A stretch of 64,000 bases of DNA from Ammoniphilus sp. CFH 90114 (GCF_004123195.1 NZ_SDLI01000004.1:124001-188000), one strand, 5' to 3'; numbered from the stretch's first letter, positions 1-10,039 are shown. Numbers and translations are program-made. Notes: a model not told the origin generated them from the letters alone.

Positions 1-2574
1 TTGAATCCTTCCGTCCAGATTCATAATAAACGGCTCAAATCCAGCATGCGCATCCATTCCAATGCCTTCAGGCTTAGCCAGAGTGTCTGGGGCCTTCGTA
101 GCGATAAAATCAGGGATGTCGAGTCCGGTCCATTTCTTTTCGGCAGCGTCCCACCAAACATATTTCTTCCGTTCGGACCACGGACGTCCGTCTGGGGCCG
201 CGGAAGCCCGATTGTACAAAATATGGCGATTAGCCGGCCAGCAGAATCCCCAGCCTAAGCTGACATAATCATCGCCATCTCTCGCGGCTGCGCGATTCGT
301 CTTATCATCCGGCATGATTCCCGTATAGATCCAAGCTCCCGATATCGTCGACCCATCATCCTTTAGGTTCGCGAAGCTTGCAATCGGTTTTCCGGTGGTC
401 ACCTCATAGCCATTGATTTCCTTCAGAATGGCATGATCATCAGGTTCGTGGACCTTAAATCCATCATTCATGTCTGGTTCATAGTTCCACAGTAAGTTCT
501 TGATCGGCCAGTCACGTTTCGCTGAACTGTTTTGATACAGTTGTTTCAGACTCTTTCCTAGTTCGTAAGTGAACCACATATCGGATCGACAATCCCCTGG
601 CGGATCTGCTGCCTTCTCCTTCCATTGAGCCATCCGGTTGGTGTTGGTAAAGCTGCCTCCTGTCTCCGCAAACACGGCGGTCGGGAAGAAGAAGATTTCC
701 GTCTGAATGTCCTTCGCCTGCACCTCCCCATTCACTACTTCGGGAGCCTGATACCAGAAGGTCGCCGTTTCCGTAAGGAAGGGATCGCGGATGACCAACC
801 AATCGAGCTTCGCCATCGCTTCTCGGTGGAACCGCGCATTCTGCCCCCCTGCCGCCGGATTTTGACCCATGACGAAAAAGCCTTTGATCTTTCCTTGATA
901 CATACTCTGGAACATATTGTAATGAGAGTGATTGCCAATCAACTTCGGCAAAGCATCATAGCCGTAGTCATTCTCGGCCGTAGCTGCATCCCCGAAAAAC
1001 GCTTTGAGCTGACTGATCATATATTTGGGGTAATTCACCCACCATCCCGTCGCCCGCGTCTCGGTTAGGAGATAGTCTTCAAGGGTATTATGATTTTTCT
1101 TGACGGACGGCACAGCTAAATAACCAGGGAGTACGTCATAGAGTGTCGCTAGATCTGTTGCTCCTTGAACATTAGCATGGCCTCTCAGCGCCATGATGCC
1201 TCCTCCAGGGCGCCCCATATTCCCAAGTAAAGATTGAAGTAGACCTGCAATACGAATGGTTTGCACGCCGAGTGTATGCTGCGTCCAGCCCATCGCATAA
1301 CAGAATGCACTGGTTCGATCTTTACCCGAATTGGCCGCAAGAGCCTCGGCCACCTTGAGAAAATCAGCCTTTGGCGTACCGCAAACTTCCTCCACCAGCT
1401 CGGGTGTATAGCGAGCATAATGTCTTTTCATAATTTGGAAGACACTTCTTGGGTGCTGCAAGGTCTCGTCTCGCTTGGGTCTTCCTACCTTTTTTTTGCG
1501 AGCCAGTTGCTCGGTCAGAGTAGCCGCTTCCCCTTCAGGGAGAAGGGGCTCATCTCTTTCAAAATCCCAAGTCGAGCGATCATAAGTTTGTGTATCAGGA
1601 TTATACCCGGAGAAAATACCCTCGAGATCCTCCGTATCCCGATAATTCTCATTCAGGATAAAAGGGGCGTTCGTATAATGTACAACGTATTCTTTAAAGT
1701 ATTTCTCATGCTGAATCATGTAGTTAATGAGGGCTCCCAAAAAGACGATATCCGATCCGGATCGCATGGGAACATAATCTGTCGCTAACGCCGATGTCCG
1801 CGTAAAACGAGGGTCCACATGAATCACTTTGGCCCCTTTGTTCTTCGCTTGGATTACCCATCGGAAGCCGACCGGATGGTTTTCAGCAAAATTGGAGCCC
1901 ATAATCACAATACAGTCACTTTCTGCCAAATCTCTAGGAGTCGTCGTAGCTCCGCCACGACCAAATGAAGTACCCAGCCCGGGCACTGTAGAACTGTGTC
2001 AAATACGGGCCTGATTTTCCATATAAACGATGCCAAGGGACCTCATCAGCTTCTGATGGATATAGTTCCACTCATTTTCCATCGTGGAACCTCCAAGAGA
2101 AGCAATAGCTGGGTTGGTGTTCACCGTTTTCCCATCCACCGTCTCAATAAAATACTTATCGCGCGTTTCTTTCACTTTTTCCGCTACCCGTTGCATAGCC
2201 CAATCCAGCGGTTTTTCCTCCCATTTGTCGCTGTAAGGAGCTCTGTAGAGGACTTTCGTCTGTCTCTCTTGATTATCCACCATCTGATAGGCAGCTGCCC
2301 CTTTAGGACAAAGCGCTCCTAGGTTGACCGGGCTATCTGGATTGCCTTCAATATTAATGATTTTCCCTGCGGATTCCGTGATCAGCATTCCGCAGCCCAC
2401 AGCACAATAAGGACATACACTCGGCACTTGTTTACCCTTTCTGACCTCGAGCTTAATCCGGGTAACTTGGGCTTGAACCGGCTTCATATTCACCCCTGCC
2501 ATCGAGGCGACTGTCAAGCCTGCTACGGTTACCCCCGTTCTCTTCAGAAAGTCACGGCGTGAAATCTGACCCAT
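1..2574 (-). CDS. fdhA: Selenocysteine formate dehydrogenase, alpha subunit (partial, C-terminus off the left edge)
   Basis: Large molybdopterin subunit of a respiratory formate dehydrogenase, oxidising formate outside the membrane. The N-terminus has a twin-arginine signal (S5-RRDFLK-11 plus hydrophobic stretch). Cys54, 57, 61 and 89 fit the single [4Fe-4S] site. An in-frame UGA at 1999-2001 is codon 192, in the context NQARI-U-HSSTVPGL where FDH-N enzymes carry selenocysteine. I translated the frame beyond the UGA to base 1 and it stays open for about 666 codons of FDH-like sequence. The ATG at 2574 follows AAAGGGGA; an upstream in-frame TTG lies inside the ribosome site. fdhD is directly upstream. 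Beta and gamma subunits are expected beyond the left edge. Without reading the UGA this would look like a 191-residue truncated gene. Confidence 0.95.
1969..1987 (-). promoter_or_regulatory. SECIS-like hairpin of fdhA
   Basis: Eleven bases after the UGA the mRNA can form a seven-pair stem, AGTGCCC with GGGTACT (one G-U pair), closing the five-base loop GGGCT. Position and G-rich loop resemble the bacterial fdhF/fdnG SECIS, whose loop is GGUCU and which binds SelB. Folding was done by eye. Confidence 0.75.
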
Positions 2575-2610
2575 GCTTCCCCTTTCCCCCTTCAATGGAG
2601 ATAAAATCTG

Positions 2611-3375
2611 CTAGAATCCCCCGCCAACCTTTTCTTCATTCTCAAGGACGCGACCGACTGTCGTGTAGACGGAAGCCATCTGACCGCGTATGTAACCGAC
2701 CACTTCCACTTGCAACTCCTCAGCTAATTCAACCGCCTGACTGGTGGCAGCCGTACGGGACCCGACGATTCCTACTCCGAATCTGGCGGCCTTCGCCAGC
2801 ATCTCATAGGAGATGCGCCCCGATGTCAAGAGAATCAAGGAGTCCGCTGATCCAGAACGTCCCTCTCTCAGGGCGTACCCGATCACCTTATCTACCGCAT
2901 TATGACGGCCGATATCTTCTCGGACCACCACGAAGCTGCCTTGCCTATCTACGAGACAAGCCGCATGAACTCCTCCTGTTTGATGATATAACGGCGTCTT
3001 TTTTGCGAACTGCCGCATATACTCCTGGACTTCATGAATCGTGGCTCTTCTGCTGCCGATCACCGGTTTGAATTTTTTCACATCCGCTTGTGAGTGGAAA
3101 GTTACCCCCTTACCGCAGCCCGCGGTCAGATGACGACGACGCTTGAGTAAGCCTTCGACATCCATGCCTGGCTTTAAGTCGGCCCAAACCTTAAGACGAT
3201 GCTCATCTATGATTAACCTTTTGAGGTCGTGGGGCGAATCAATCATACCTTCAGAATACAAATAACCAACAGCCCAATCTTCCCAATCTGTCCGACTTAA
3301 CTGCAGGGTTGCCAATTCGTAACGATTGACATAGAGCGTCACAGATAATTCTTCAGGACACCTTTTATTCAGCAC
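2611..3375 (-). CDS. fdhD: Formate dehydrogenase accessory sulfurtransferase FdhD
   Basis: FdhD passes sulfur from a cysteine desulfurase to the bis-MGD cofactor and is needed for active formate dehydrogenase. Visible family blocks are HQTGGVHAA, EDIGRHNAVDKV and TSGRISYEMLAKAA in the C-terminal half. The CxxC-like loop is reduced to a single Cys (TAGCGKG); loss of the first Cys is seen in other members. The GTG at 3375 has AAAAGGGTG eight bases upstream; the GTG at 3384 overlaps that site, so 3375 is preferred. It is 36 bp upstream of fdhA and surely co-transcribed, which matches its role in maturing that enzyme. Confidence 0.93.
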   Translation of the reverse strand: MLNKRCPEELSVTLYVNRYELATLQLSRTDWEDWAVGYLYSEGMIDSPHDLKRLIIDEHRLKVWADLKPGMDVEGLLKRRRHLTAGCGKGVTFHSQADVKKFKPVIGSRRATIHEVQEYMRQFAKKTPLYHQTGGVHAACLVDRQGSFVVVREDIGRHNAVDKVIGYALREGRSGSADSLILLTSGRISYEMLAKAARFGVGIVGSRTAATSQAVELAEELQVEVVGYIRGQMASVYTTVGRVLENEEKVGGGF

Positions 3376-3582
3376 CTTTAACACCCTTTTCTCTTCATAA
3401 AGTGACAGGATCTTATTATTACTAGCAAACGCTTACATTTCTCCTACAACTTATGAAAAAAAAGGAGGAGCTATTCCTCTCTTAAAAATGTTTTTTAAAT
3501 ACTAATAAAATTTAGATTAAGTTTGCACCTAGAGAATATATCTAATAGAAACAACCTCAGTCTCTCAAAGGGGGTGAAAAGA

Positions 3583-3768
3583 GTGTTTAACAATATTGGT
3601 GTTCCCGGACTCATTTTGATCCTCACGCTTGCTTTGATCATTTTTGGACCAAGTAAACTGCCAGAACTCGGCAAAGCCGTCGGACGCACCCTTCGAGAAT
3701 TTAAATCTTCCGTCAACGGGTTAGTCGACGATGGTCCTGAAAAAGAAAAAGAACAAATTCAGAAGTAA
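3583..3768 (+). CDS. tatA: Twin-arginine translocase component TatA
   Basis: Short Tat pore subunit of 61 residues. One N-terminal membrane helix ([18 protein letters not shown]) is followed by the conserved [21 protein letters not shown] amphipathic stretch and a charged tail. The GTG at 3583 sits correctly after AAAGGGGGTG; longer in-frame starts begin inside or before that site. It is divergent from fdhD-fdhA, and the formate dehydrogenase carries a twin-arginine signal, so this TatA may serve that enzyme in particular. No tatC is seen in the window. Confidence 0.92.
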   Translation: MFNNIGVPGLILILTLALIIFGPSKLPELGKAVGRTLREFKSSVNGLVDDGPEKEKEQIQK

Positions 3769-3784
3769 AAAAAGGAGCCTTGTC

Positions 3785-4327
3785 ATGATTATTCATCCTC
3801 AAGGAAAATGGGAAAAATGGATCCTACGATTCGAAGGGGTGGGGAACAGCATTGCTCTATACTTGCTGCTAGGCATTATTTGTCTATCTGTCTGGCAGCT
3901 CTCCCCCCTTCCGAGTCCTGATTGGTCACCTAGTGGTACAGCCTTTGGCTTTGCCGCCCTGATCTTTATCGGACTGACAAGCCTTCACGGTATCCTGTGG
4001 TGGATCTTGACCCGAGAATTTCTCCCGTTAACACCGGTGATCAAACGCTTTCTGTCGAGTTCAATTCGACTCGTCCGCCCTCTGCACATGATGACGGGGA
4101 TGGTCGGTTTAGGTCTGGCGATATTTCATGCCATCGCCTTCCTCTCGCTAACTATGGTATGGAATGGGGCAGCAATCACAGGAATCATTGGTTTAGTAAC
4201 CCTTGTCCTCTTGGCGATTGATGGAATCGGCCTGATGGTCAGTCCTTTCCTCAGCCGAGCTGTGCATCGATGGATTGCTCTAGTATTTCTCGTGGTTACC
4301 GTGATCCACTTGGTTATTGTGTTGTAA
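3785..4327 (+). CDS. Five-helix membrane protein, possible b-type cytochrome
   Basis: A 180-residue membrane protein with about five hydrophobic helices. Histidines lie in or beside helices (SLHGILW, RPLHMMTG, IFHAIAF, HRWIAL, VIHLVIV), a pattern that could bind heme as in ferric-reductase-like or cytochrome b561-like domains. I do not recognise the exact family. The ATG at 3785 follows AAAAAAGGAG. It starts 16 bp after tatA, so the two form an operon. The neighbourhood suggests a part in formate-dependent electron transfer or Tat-linked export, but that is inference. Confidence 0.6.
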   Translation: MIIHPQGKWEKWILRFEGVGNSIALYLLLGIICLSVWQLSPLPSPDWSPSGTAFGFAALIFIGLTSLHGILWWILTREFLPLTPVIKRFLSSSIRLVRPLHMMTGMVGLGLAIFHAIAFLSLTMVWNGAAITGIIGLVTLVLLAIDGIGLMVSPFLSRAVHRWIALVFLVVTVIHLVIVL

Positions 4328-4334
4328 ACGGTTT

Positions 4335-4364
4335 AAGGAACAGGGAGTGATGCTGTTCCTTTTT
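4335..4364 (+). terminator. Intrinsic terminator after the tatA operon
   Basis: Perfect nine-pair stem AAGGAACAG/CTGTTCCTT with a nine-base loop, ending in a T run, just after the stop of the membrane-protein gene. Confidence 0.85.
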
Positions 4365-4387
4365 CGTATTTATTGGGGGTATGGAGA

Positions 4388-4410
4388 CTCAGATTGATCT
4401 GAGCCTTTTT
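4388..4410 (+). terminator. Second weak terminator-like hairpin
   Basis: Stem CTCAG/CTGAG with a six-base loop, followed by CC and five Ts. It may act as a backup terminator for the tatA operon. Confidence 0.4.
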
Positions 4411-4599
4411 AACATTTATAACGAATTTCATTCCTGTTTTTTAGTCTATTTTTATAATTAGTACAGAAAAGGATAGGGTTGATCCTTGGATCTGTTCAAA
4501 AAGGCCTTCCTTTTTTGGGCAGTATAGAAAGATATCTTTCTCCAGGAAAGAAAAAAGCTGCCCACCCTTCATATGAGGCTTTAAACCAAACCGAAACTC

Positions 4600-4845
4600 A
4601 CAATTTTTTCTGTATACTCACGATTTTTTCATTTTTTGTCACGAGAAACCTCCCCAAACTCCCAAAGCCGCAACTATTACAAATTAATACACCAATAACC
4701 TCACGTATCTCACTATTTTTCTCACGTTGATGTAATGATTCCTAATAATTTAACAATACTAAGGCATTCAGCAATCAGGGCTGGTACGAAACTCACGAAT
4801 TCTAACTCGTTTATCACGAACAATAGTTACAGATTCACGAACCAA
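4600..4845. repeat. Degenerate intergenic stretch with recurring TCACGA motif
   Basis: AT-rich DNA with no convincing gene. The pentamer CACGA or CACGT, usually preceded by T or CT, occurs about seven times between 4617 and 4840, several times as CTCACGAA or TTCACGAA about 20 bases apart. It looks like a worn-out short tandem repeat. The function is unknown. Confidence 0.3.
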
Positions 4846-4877
4846 TAATGATTATAAATTAAATGGACAATCAAATA

Positions 4878-4909
4878 GCCTCTATAAGAGTCCTAACTCT
4901 TATAGAGGC
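4878..4909. repeat. Perfect 14-bp inverted repeat
   Basis: Arms GCCTCTATAAGAGT and ACTCTTATAGAGGC match exactly around a CCTA loop. No T tract follows on either strand, so it is not a standard terminator. It could be a bidirectional transcript end, a protein site or a relic of a mobile element. Confidence 0.55.
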
Positions 4910-4954
4910 ATTACTGCAATTAACTAACTTAAATTCATTATCGAAAAAGTTTAT

Positions 4955-5056
4955 AAAGCTTGTCTCATTTTTTCCCAGAGCCTGGTAATCATCGGTTCAG
5001 GTTAAATAATCAGAATAAGTGTACTTTTTATCCGGATCACTCTTGGGCACGCTCAT
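4955..5056 (-). pseudogene. N-terminal remnant of a Uma2 (DUF820)-like protein
   Basis: Reading from the ATG at 5056, after a good AAGGGAGG site, gives 19 codons ending in KYTYSDYLT, which resembles the start of Uma2-type restriction-fold proteins (typically KYTYxDYLTWPEDERWE). The next codon, expected to be Trp, is a UGA at 4997-4999, and only degraded similarity follows before it fades near 4955. No SECIS-like hairpin follows, so the UGA is a lesion rather than selenocysteine. Family assignment rests on a very short match. Confidence 0.4.
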
Positions 5057-5156
5057 TCTAAGAACCTCCCTTTCGTTTGACTACTCTAATTATTGTCTGA
5101 AAAACAGGAAACAGGATCACCACAAGCAATATGACGACTGCTCTAACTAGCTCCTA

Positions 5157-5915
5157 TCAAAACTCATAGGTTACTTGCACTTGTGTAATCATTTTCAACT
5201 CGCCTTGGTTAATTACTGTAGATGAATCTTGCACGGCCGCTTCCGACTTCATCAGGTTGGCTTCACGATAAACTATGGGAGGAGTAGATGTACCTAATTC
5301 CTCGATAATAATGACGTCCTTTATCTTCTTTCCTGATCTTGCAGCTAGGGCTTCGGCTTTCTTTTTCGCATGATCTATTGCCTGTTCTAGTGCCTCAATT
5401 TGATACTCGTCCTCTTTTTCCGTACTAAATCGGATGTTTTCAACTCGATTCACGCCTGCATTAGATACCGTATCTAGAAAATAACCTATGTCATCCATCT
5501 TTCGGTATGTAACTTCTACGATATGCTCCGTTCTATATCCTTTCAGTACGTTTTGTTCCTTCTCCCATCGATAATCCGGTTGAGTATAGTACCTGACTGT
5601 TTTAATATCCGCTTTATCTACCCCTTGTTTTTGGATTGCATCTTGAATTTGAGAGAATAATTGTGCATTTTTTTGTTGCGCCTCTTGTGCCGTTTTCCCT
5701 TCCGTATTCAGCCCAAATTGAACGTATGCTACATCTGGAGTGATGGTTATTTCTCCTTTTCCTGCTACCGTTATGGTATTAATTCGTGATTCACTTATCG
5801 CACTTACAGAAACAGGTTGTAATGCAGAAGAAATAGCAAAACCTGCACCGACCATTAGCGCCAAAACAACAGGGACGGTAATACTTTTCCTCCAAATACG
5901 TCTTGAATCTTTCAT
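5157..5915 (-). CDS. SIMPL (DUF541) domain protein, exported or membrane-anchored
   Basis: Secreted or anchored protein of 252 residues with one N-terminal hydrophobic helix (SITVPVVLALMVGAGFAIS) and then a SIMPL domain, recognisable from ITVAGKGEITITPDVAYVQFG and the later VENIRFS...A.EKAEALA pattern. SIMPL proteins form periplasmic or surface oligomers of uncertain role, sometimes linked to oxidative stress. The ATG at 5915 has AAAGGAGATGACGTT in front; the longer version would start inside that sequence. It stands alone. Confidence 0.8.
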   Translation of the reverse strand: MKDSRRIWRKSITVPVVLALMVGAGFAISSALQPVSVSAISESRINTITVAGKGEITITPDVAYVQFGLNTEGKTAQEAQQKNAQLFSQIQDAIQKQGVDKADIKTVRYYTQPDYRWEKEQNVLKGYRTEHIVEVTYRKMDDIGYFLDTVSNAGVNRVENIRFSTEKEDEYQIEALEQAIDHAKKKAEALAARSGKKIKDVIIIEELGTSTPPIVYREANLMKSEAAVQDSSTVINQGELKMITQVQVTYEF

Positions 5916-6120
5916 AACGTCATCTCCTTTATGCTTTTCTATCTCTTTAGACATAGCATATCCAACAAATGTTGCATAAATAGAGTGTTAAAATCCAGCC
6001 CAAACCAATACATACATAATACACATTATGTAATCTAAAAAAAGACATGGAGTCCGCTATTCGCGTTACACCAATTTGAAGGATAACCTTTTGTTCACGC
6101 CCAATATCACCTACAAAATT

Positions 6121-6167
6121 AAAGAAGGGCTCCTTCATCAATTAATAGTTGAGAGAAGCCCTTCTTT
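6121..6167. terminator. Terminator downstream of cysI
   Basis: Eleven-pair stem AAAGAAGGGCT/AGCCCTTCTTT with a roughly 25-base loop. It lies 53 bp after the cysI stop and is followed by T-rich sequence on both strands. The rest of 5916-6219 holds no convincing gene. Confidence 0.7.
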
Positions 6168-6219
6168 TGTGATTTTTGATCTGATTATAGTTGGTCAAAA
6201 CACCTAAAATCTATTCCCA

Positions 6220-7938
6220 TTATTCATGAAAATTAGTGCCGTCAGTCACAGCTTCAATAATTCCTGCGCGGATCACAAAGTCACCGAAGTGCTCGCCATC
6301 CTGGCGCTCTTTCGCATAACGAGGAAGAAGGGTTCGAAGCACAGTTAGTATCTCTTCTTCTCCGATATTTTCACGGTACATTTTACTTAAACGACTTCCG
6401 TCGAAGGCAGCTCCGAGATACATATTGTATTTTCCAGGCGCCTTACCGATAAAGGCAATCTCACCTAATGCATGGCGGCCGCAACCATTCGGGCACCCCG
6501 TCATACGGATGGTGATTTCCTTGTCTCGTAGGCCGTTCTCATCCATTATCTCATCAATCTTATCCACGAGAACAGGCAAGTAGCGTTCCGCTTCCGCCAT
6601 GGCAAGACCGCAAGTGGGTAGCGCCACACAGGCCAGAGAACTGCGACGTAAAGCGGAATAATGTTTTCCATCCGTTAAGCCATATTGCTCGATGAGCTCT
6701 GTAATCTTCTTCTTTTTCTGACTCGATACGTTCGCGATCATCAAGTTTTGGTTGGCGGTCAGACGAAAATCCCCTGTATGAATTTTGGCGATTTCGCGCA
6801 AGCCTGTCATCAGCTTGTATTCTTCTAGATCTGTGATGCGTCCACCTTCTACGAACAAAGTGAAGTGCCATTTTCCTTGATGTCCTTTTACCCAACCGTA
6901 TCGGTCACCATTATGATCGAAGTGAAACGGCTTCGCCTCAGACAGGCTCCAGCCAAGACGAGCTTCTAATTCCGCAACAACCGTCTCAAGACCTAGACGG
7001 TCTACCGTGTACTTAAAGCGGGCATGCTTACGTGCGGAGCGGTTTCCATAATCGCGCTGAATCGTAATGATTTTTTCGGCTACATCATATATTTTTTCCG
7101 GCTTACAGAATCCAATCACCTTAGCCAATTGCGGATACGTTGTTTTGTCCCCGTGCGACATCCCCATACCGCCGCCAATCGCCACGTTAAACCCAGCTAA
7201 TTTTCCGTCCTCTACGATGGCGATGAAGCCAAGATCTTGGGAATAGACATCGATATCGTTGGATGGCGGCACCGCGATTCCAATTTTAAACTTACGGGGT
7301 AAATACAACGGTCCATACATAGGCTCGATTTCTTCCACATCTGAAGTACCAGCCACTTTTTCTTCATCCAACCATAGCTCATGGTACGCTCTAGTACGCG
7401 GTAATAGATCATCACTGAGTTTTTTCGACCATTCAAAAACTTCGCTGTGAAGCTCCGATAAATCTGGATTGGGGTTACACATGACGTTACGGTTTACGTC
7501 GCCGCAAGCCGCAATCGTGTCTAAAAGGGAAGCATGAATTTCTTGAATTGTCTTTTTCATATTCCACTTTAGGATTCCGTGCATCTGGAATGCTTGACGC
7601 GTCGTCAGCTTCAAGGTCCCATTTCCATACTTTTGGGCGAGATCGTCCATCACCAGCCATTGTTCTGGTGTCGCCACACCACCTGGCGTACGTACACGAA
7701 GCATGAACTGATAAGCAGGTTCTAGCTTTTGCTTTTGACGCTCGTTGCGTAAGTCTCGATCATCCTGCAAGTAGCTGCCGTGAAATTTCATCAGACGATT
7801 ATCATCATCCGAAATTCCCGCGCTTAAATGTTCTAGCATCGATTCTTTTAACGTCCCGCGCAAGTAATTACTTTCGTCTTTAATCCGCTCCACATCACTC
7901 GGCGGGCCTTCCGGTGCTTTTAATATTTGGTTTGCCAT
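6220..7938 (-). CDS. cysI: Assimilatory sulfite reductase hemoprotein, beta subunit
   Basis: Catalyses six-electron reduction of sulfite to sulfide using electrons from CysJ. The 572 residues match the family length. The paired siroheme/[4Fe-4S] ligands are visible near the C-terminus: [19 protein letters not shown] and TGCPNGCGR. The first half has the [14 protein letters not shown] motif of the sulfite/nitrite reductase fold. It begins 27 bp after cysJ and shares its transcript. No other sulfate-assimilation genes (cysH, sat) are in the window, so this is a stand-alone cysJI operon as in Bacillus subtilis. Confidence 0.96.
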   Translation of the reverse strand: MANQILKAPEGPPSDVERIKDESNYLRGTLKESMLEHLSAGISDDDNRLMKFHGSYLQDDRDLRNERQKQKLEPAYQFMLRVRTPGGVATPEQWLVMDDLAQKYGNGTLKLTTRQAFQMHGILKWNMKKTIQEIHASLLDTIAACGDVNRNVMCNPNPDLSELHSEVFEWSKKLSDDLLPRTRAYHELWLDEEKVAGTSDVEEIEPMYGPLYLPRKFKIGIAVPPSNDIDVYSQDLGFIAIVEDGKLAGFNVAIGGGMGMSHGDKTTYPQLAKVIGFCKPEKIYDVAEKIITIQRDYGNRSARKHARFKYTVDRLGLETVVAELEARLGWSLSEAKPFHFDHNGDRYGWVKGHQGKWHFTLFVEGGRITDLEEYKLMTGLREIAKIHTGDFRLTANQNLMIANVSSQKKKKITELIEQYGLTDGKHYSALRRSSLACVALPTCGLAMAEAERYLPVLVDKIDEIMDENGLRDKEITIRMTGCPNGCGRHALGEIAFIGKAPGKYNMYLGAAFDGSRLSKMYRENIGEEEILTVLRTLLPRYAKERQDGEHFGDFVIRAGIIEAVTDGTNFHE

Positions 7939-7965
7939 ATGGAAACAACCCCTTTCTCATCCAAA

Positions 7966-9792
7966 TCAATATACATCGCGCTGATAGCGTTTTTGCTGTT
8001 GCATATCGGCTAGGTAAGCCTCTGCTTGCTCACGACTGATCCCGCCTTCTTTTTCAATAATCTCGACCAGCGTGTTATGAACATCACGTGCCATATTCTT
8101 TTCATCTCCACAGATGTAAACAACGGCACCTTCCTGCAGCCAAGCAAACAATTCTTTACTGTTTTCGAGCATCCGGTGCTGAACATATACTTTCTCATCC
8201 CTATCACGCGAAAACGCAACATCCATCTTCGTGAGGACCCCGTTTTTGATCCACTTTTGCCATTCCGTCTGGTAAAGGAAGTCTGTGACAAAATGCTGAT
8301 CCCCGAAGAACATCCAAGACTTTCCTTCTGCTCCACTTTCTTCGCGCTCTTGCATAAAGGAACGAAACGGTGCAACCCCAGTCCCTGGACCTACCATGAT
8401 GATCGGCGTATCTGGATTGGCCGGAAGCTTAAAGTTTTGGTTCTGTTGGAGGTAAATAGAAACCTTATCTCCTGGCTGTAAACGCTCCGCACAATAGATC
8501 GAGCACACCCCTTTTCTCTCACGTCCATGCGCATCATAGCGAACCGCTCCCATCGTAAGATGCACTTCATCCGGATTGGCCGCTAAGCTGCTTGCAATCG
8601 AATAAAGACGAGGGGGGATCTTGCGTAATACGGAGATAAAGTCTTGAGCAGATCCTTTCCATGGTCCATAATCACGGATTAAATCAAGCAAATCGCGCCC
8701 CTGGAGATAAGCCTTTAACTTATCTTCGTTGCCCGCTGCTATCAGCTCTTTCGCTTCATCCTTCGATAAGAAACTTGCTGCCTGCTGAAGAAGCGGTTTA
8801 GTTAAAACCGTTATCTCAAAGTGAGAGGTCAATGCTTCCTTGAGCGCACGAATCTCTCCTTGTTTATTGACCGTCACGGTCCCTTGCGGATCCCATTTCA
8901 ACTCCTCAAGAAGTTGGTCTACGAGGACAGGATCATTTTCCGGATAAATCCCGAGACTATCTCCCGGTTCAAAGCTCAGTCCAGAACCTTCTAAAGAGAT
9001 TTCAAGGTGACGCGTTTCCTTATTCGATCCACGTCCATTTAAATTGATATTTTCGAGGACCTCTGCGTAAAAGGGATTCGTTCTAGAATAAACGGATTCC
9101 TTGACTTGAGCAGCCGTTGCTGAAGTGCCGGTTGGCATGGAAACCGAACCTTCCCCTAAGCGGCTTAGAACGCCTTCGAACCATTCAGCTGCCGGCTCAT
9201 CATAATCCACATCACAGTCTACACGAGGGAAAAGACGTTCTCCACCCAGCTCTTCTAGACGCTGATCAAAATCGATACCCGTCTTACAGAAGAATTCATA
9301 AGAACTATCTCCTAGTGCCAGCACCGAGAAGCGCAAACCTTCGAGCTTAGGAGCTCGTTTGCTATGAAGAAACTCATGGAACGACAACGCATTATCCGGT
9401 GGCTCGCCTTCCCCATGCGTGCTCACGAAAACAAGCAGGTTGCTTAATTTTTTTAAGTTATTTGGCTTGAAATCACTCATGGACGAAACGGTGACTTGAT
9501 AGCCACGTCCTTCTAGCGATTTTCCTGCTTTTACACCAAGACGCTGAGCATTACCGGATTGCGATCCGTAAAGAATTGCTACCTCCTTCGAAATCGGCTG
9601 GGGCGCGGCTGGGGCAGAAGCTTGCGTTTGCGATACTTGTGCTTCTGTGGATTCTATAGCCGTTGTAACCTGAGATGCAGCCAAAAAGCCGCTCAACCAG
9701 ACCTTTTGGGATGGTGTTAATGTAGGCAGAAGACGATTGAGGAGCTCTGCCTGCTCCTGATTAAACGGACTGTTCACAACTTGAAGTTGCAT
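7966..9792 (-). CDS. cysJ: Assimilatory sulfite reductase flavoprotein, alpha subunit
   Basis: NADPH-dependent flavoprotein that feeds electrons to CysI. Order of domains in 608 residues: a short N-terminal segment, flavodoxin-type FMN domain (ILYGSQSGNAQ near residue 75), FAD domain (RLYSIASSL) and NADP-binding domain (MVGPGTGVAPFRSF), ending in the usual KRYQRDVY. The ATG at 9792 follows GAGGTGGTATCTC and gives the length of Bacillus CysJ (about 605); the longer reading frame upstream is leader. Confidence 0.96.
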   Translation of the reverse strand: MQLQVVNSPFNQEQAELLNRLLPTLTPSQKVWLSGFLAASQVTTAIESTEAQVSQTQASAPAAPQPISKEVAILYGSQSGNAQRLGVKAGKSLEGRGYQVTVSSMSDFKPNNLKKLSNLLVFVSTHGEGEPPDNALSFHEFLHSKRAPKLEGLRFSVLALGDSSYEFFCKTGIDFDQRLEELGGERLFPRVDCDVDYDEPAAEWFEGVLSRLGEGSVSMPTGTSATAAQVKESVYSRTNPFYAEVLENINLNGRGSNKETRHLEISLEGSGLSFEPGDSLGIYPENDPVLVDQLLEELKWDPQGTVTVNKQGEIRALKEALTSHFEITVLTKPLLQQAASFLSKDEAKELIAAGNEDKLKAYLQGRDLLDLIRDYGPWKGSAQDFISVLRKIPPRLYSIASSLAANPDEVHLTMGAVRYDAHGRERKGVCSIYCAERLQPGDKVSIYLQQNQNFKLPANPDTPIIMVGPGTGVAPFRSFMQEREESGAEGKSWMFFGDQHFVTDFLYQTEWQKWIKNGVLTKMDVAFSRDRDEKVYVQHRMLENSKELFAWLQEGAVVYICGDEKNMARDVHNTLVEIIEKEGGISREQAEAYLADMQQQKRYQRDVY

Positions 9793-9900
9793 GAGATACC
9801 ACCTCACAAAGGAATCTTCACTTATGTACCTAACGATTACGTTCATAATTGGGTTGAACTTTTTTAACGTACACATTTATATAGGAGAATAAGTAACTTC

Positions 9901-9929
9901 ATTATATCCTATCTATTCCGATAAGTTAA
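9901..9929 (-). promoter_or_regulatory. Probable sigma-A promoter of cysJI
   Basis: TTAACT (-35) and TATAAT (-10) are separated by 17 bp, about 110 bp upstream of the cysJ start. The spacer contains ATCGGAATAGAT, which could be an operator, but I cannot assign it to a known sulfur regulator. Confidence 0.55.
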
Positions 9930-9973
9930 GTCACCTTACAAGGAATTATAAAAATAAATCTGAATGACAAACC

Positions 9974-10004
9974 AAAAAGGGGAGTATGCGTTCCCCTACT
10001 CCCC
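9974..10004 (-). terminator. Terminator of the thioesterase gene
   Basis: On the minus strand GGGGAGT pairs with ACTCCCC and is followed by five Ts. It lies about 36 bp after the stop of the acyl-CoA thioesterase. Confidence 0.8.
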
Positions 10005-10039
10005 TCTCTACTCTGGCTTTTTTCTATTCCAAGTCTCAA

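Noticed and set aside
4479-4730. 83-codon open frame in the AT-rich stretch
   Set aside because: No ribosome site, low-complexity translation, and it crosses the CACGA repeats.
4997-4999. UGA in the Uma2-like remnant as another selenocysteine codon
   Set aside because: It replaces a Trp codon, no hairpin follows and the downstream similarity is degraded.
5947-6141. 64-codon minus-strand frame after cysI
   Set aside because: Its start lies in the terminator stem and it has no family pattern.
9907-9923. CymR or S-box control of cysJI
   Set aside because: The spacer has a TCGGAATA stretch, but I could not match a full known operator or riboswitch.
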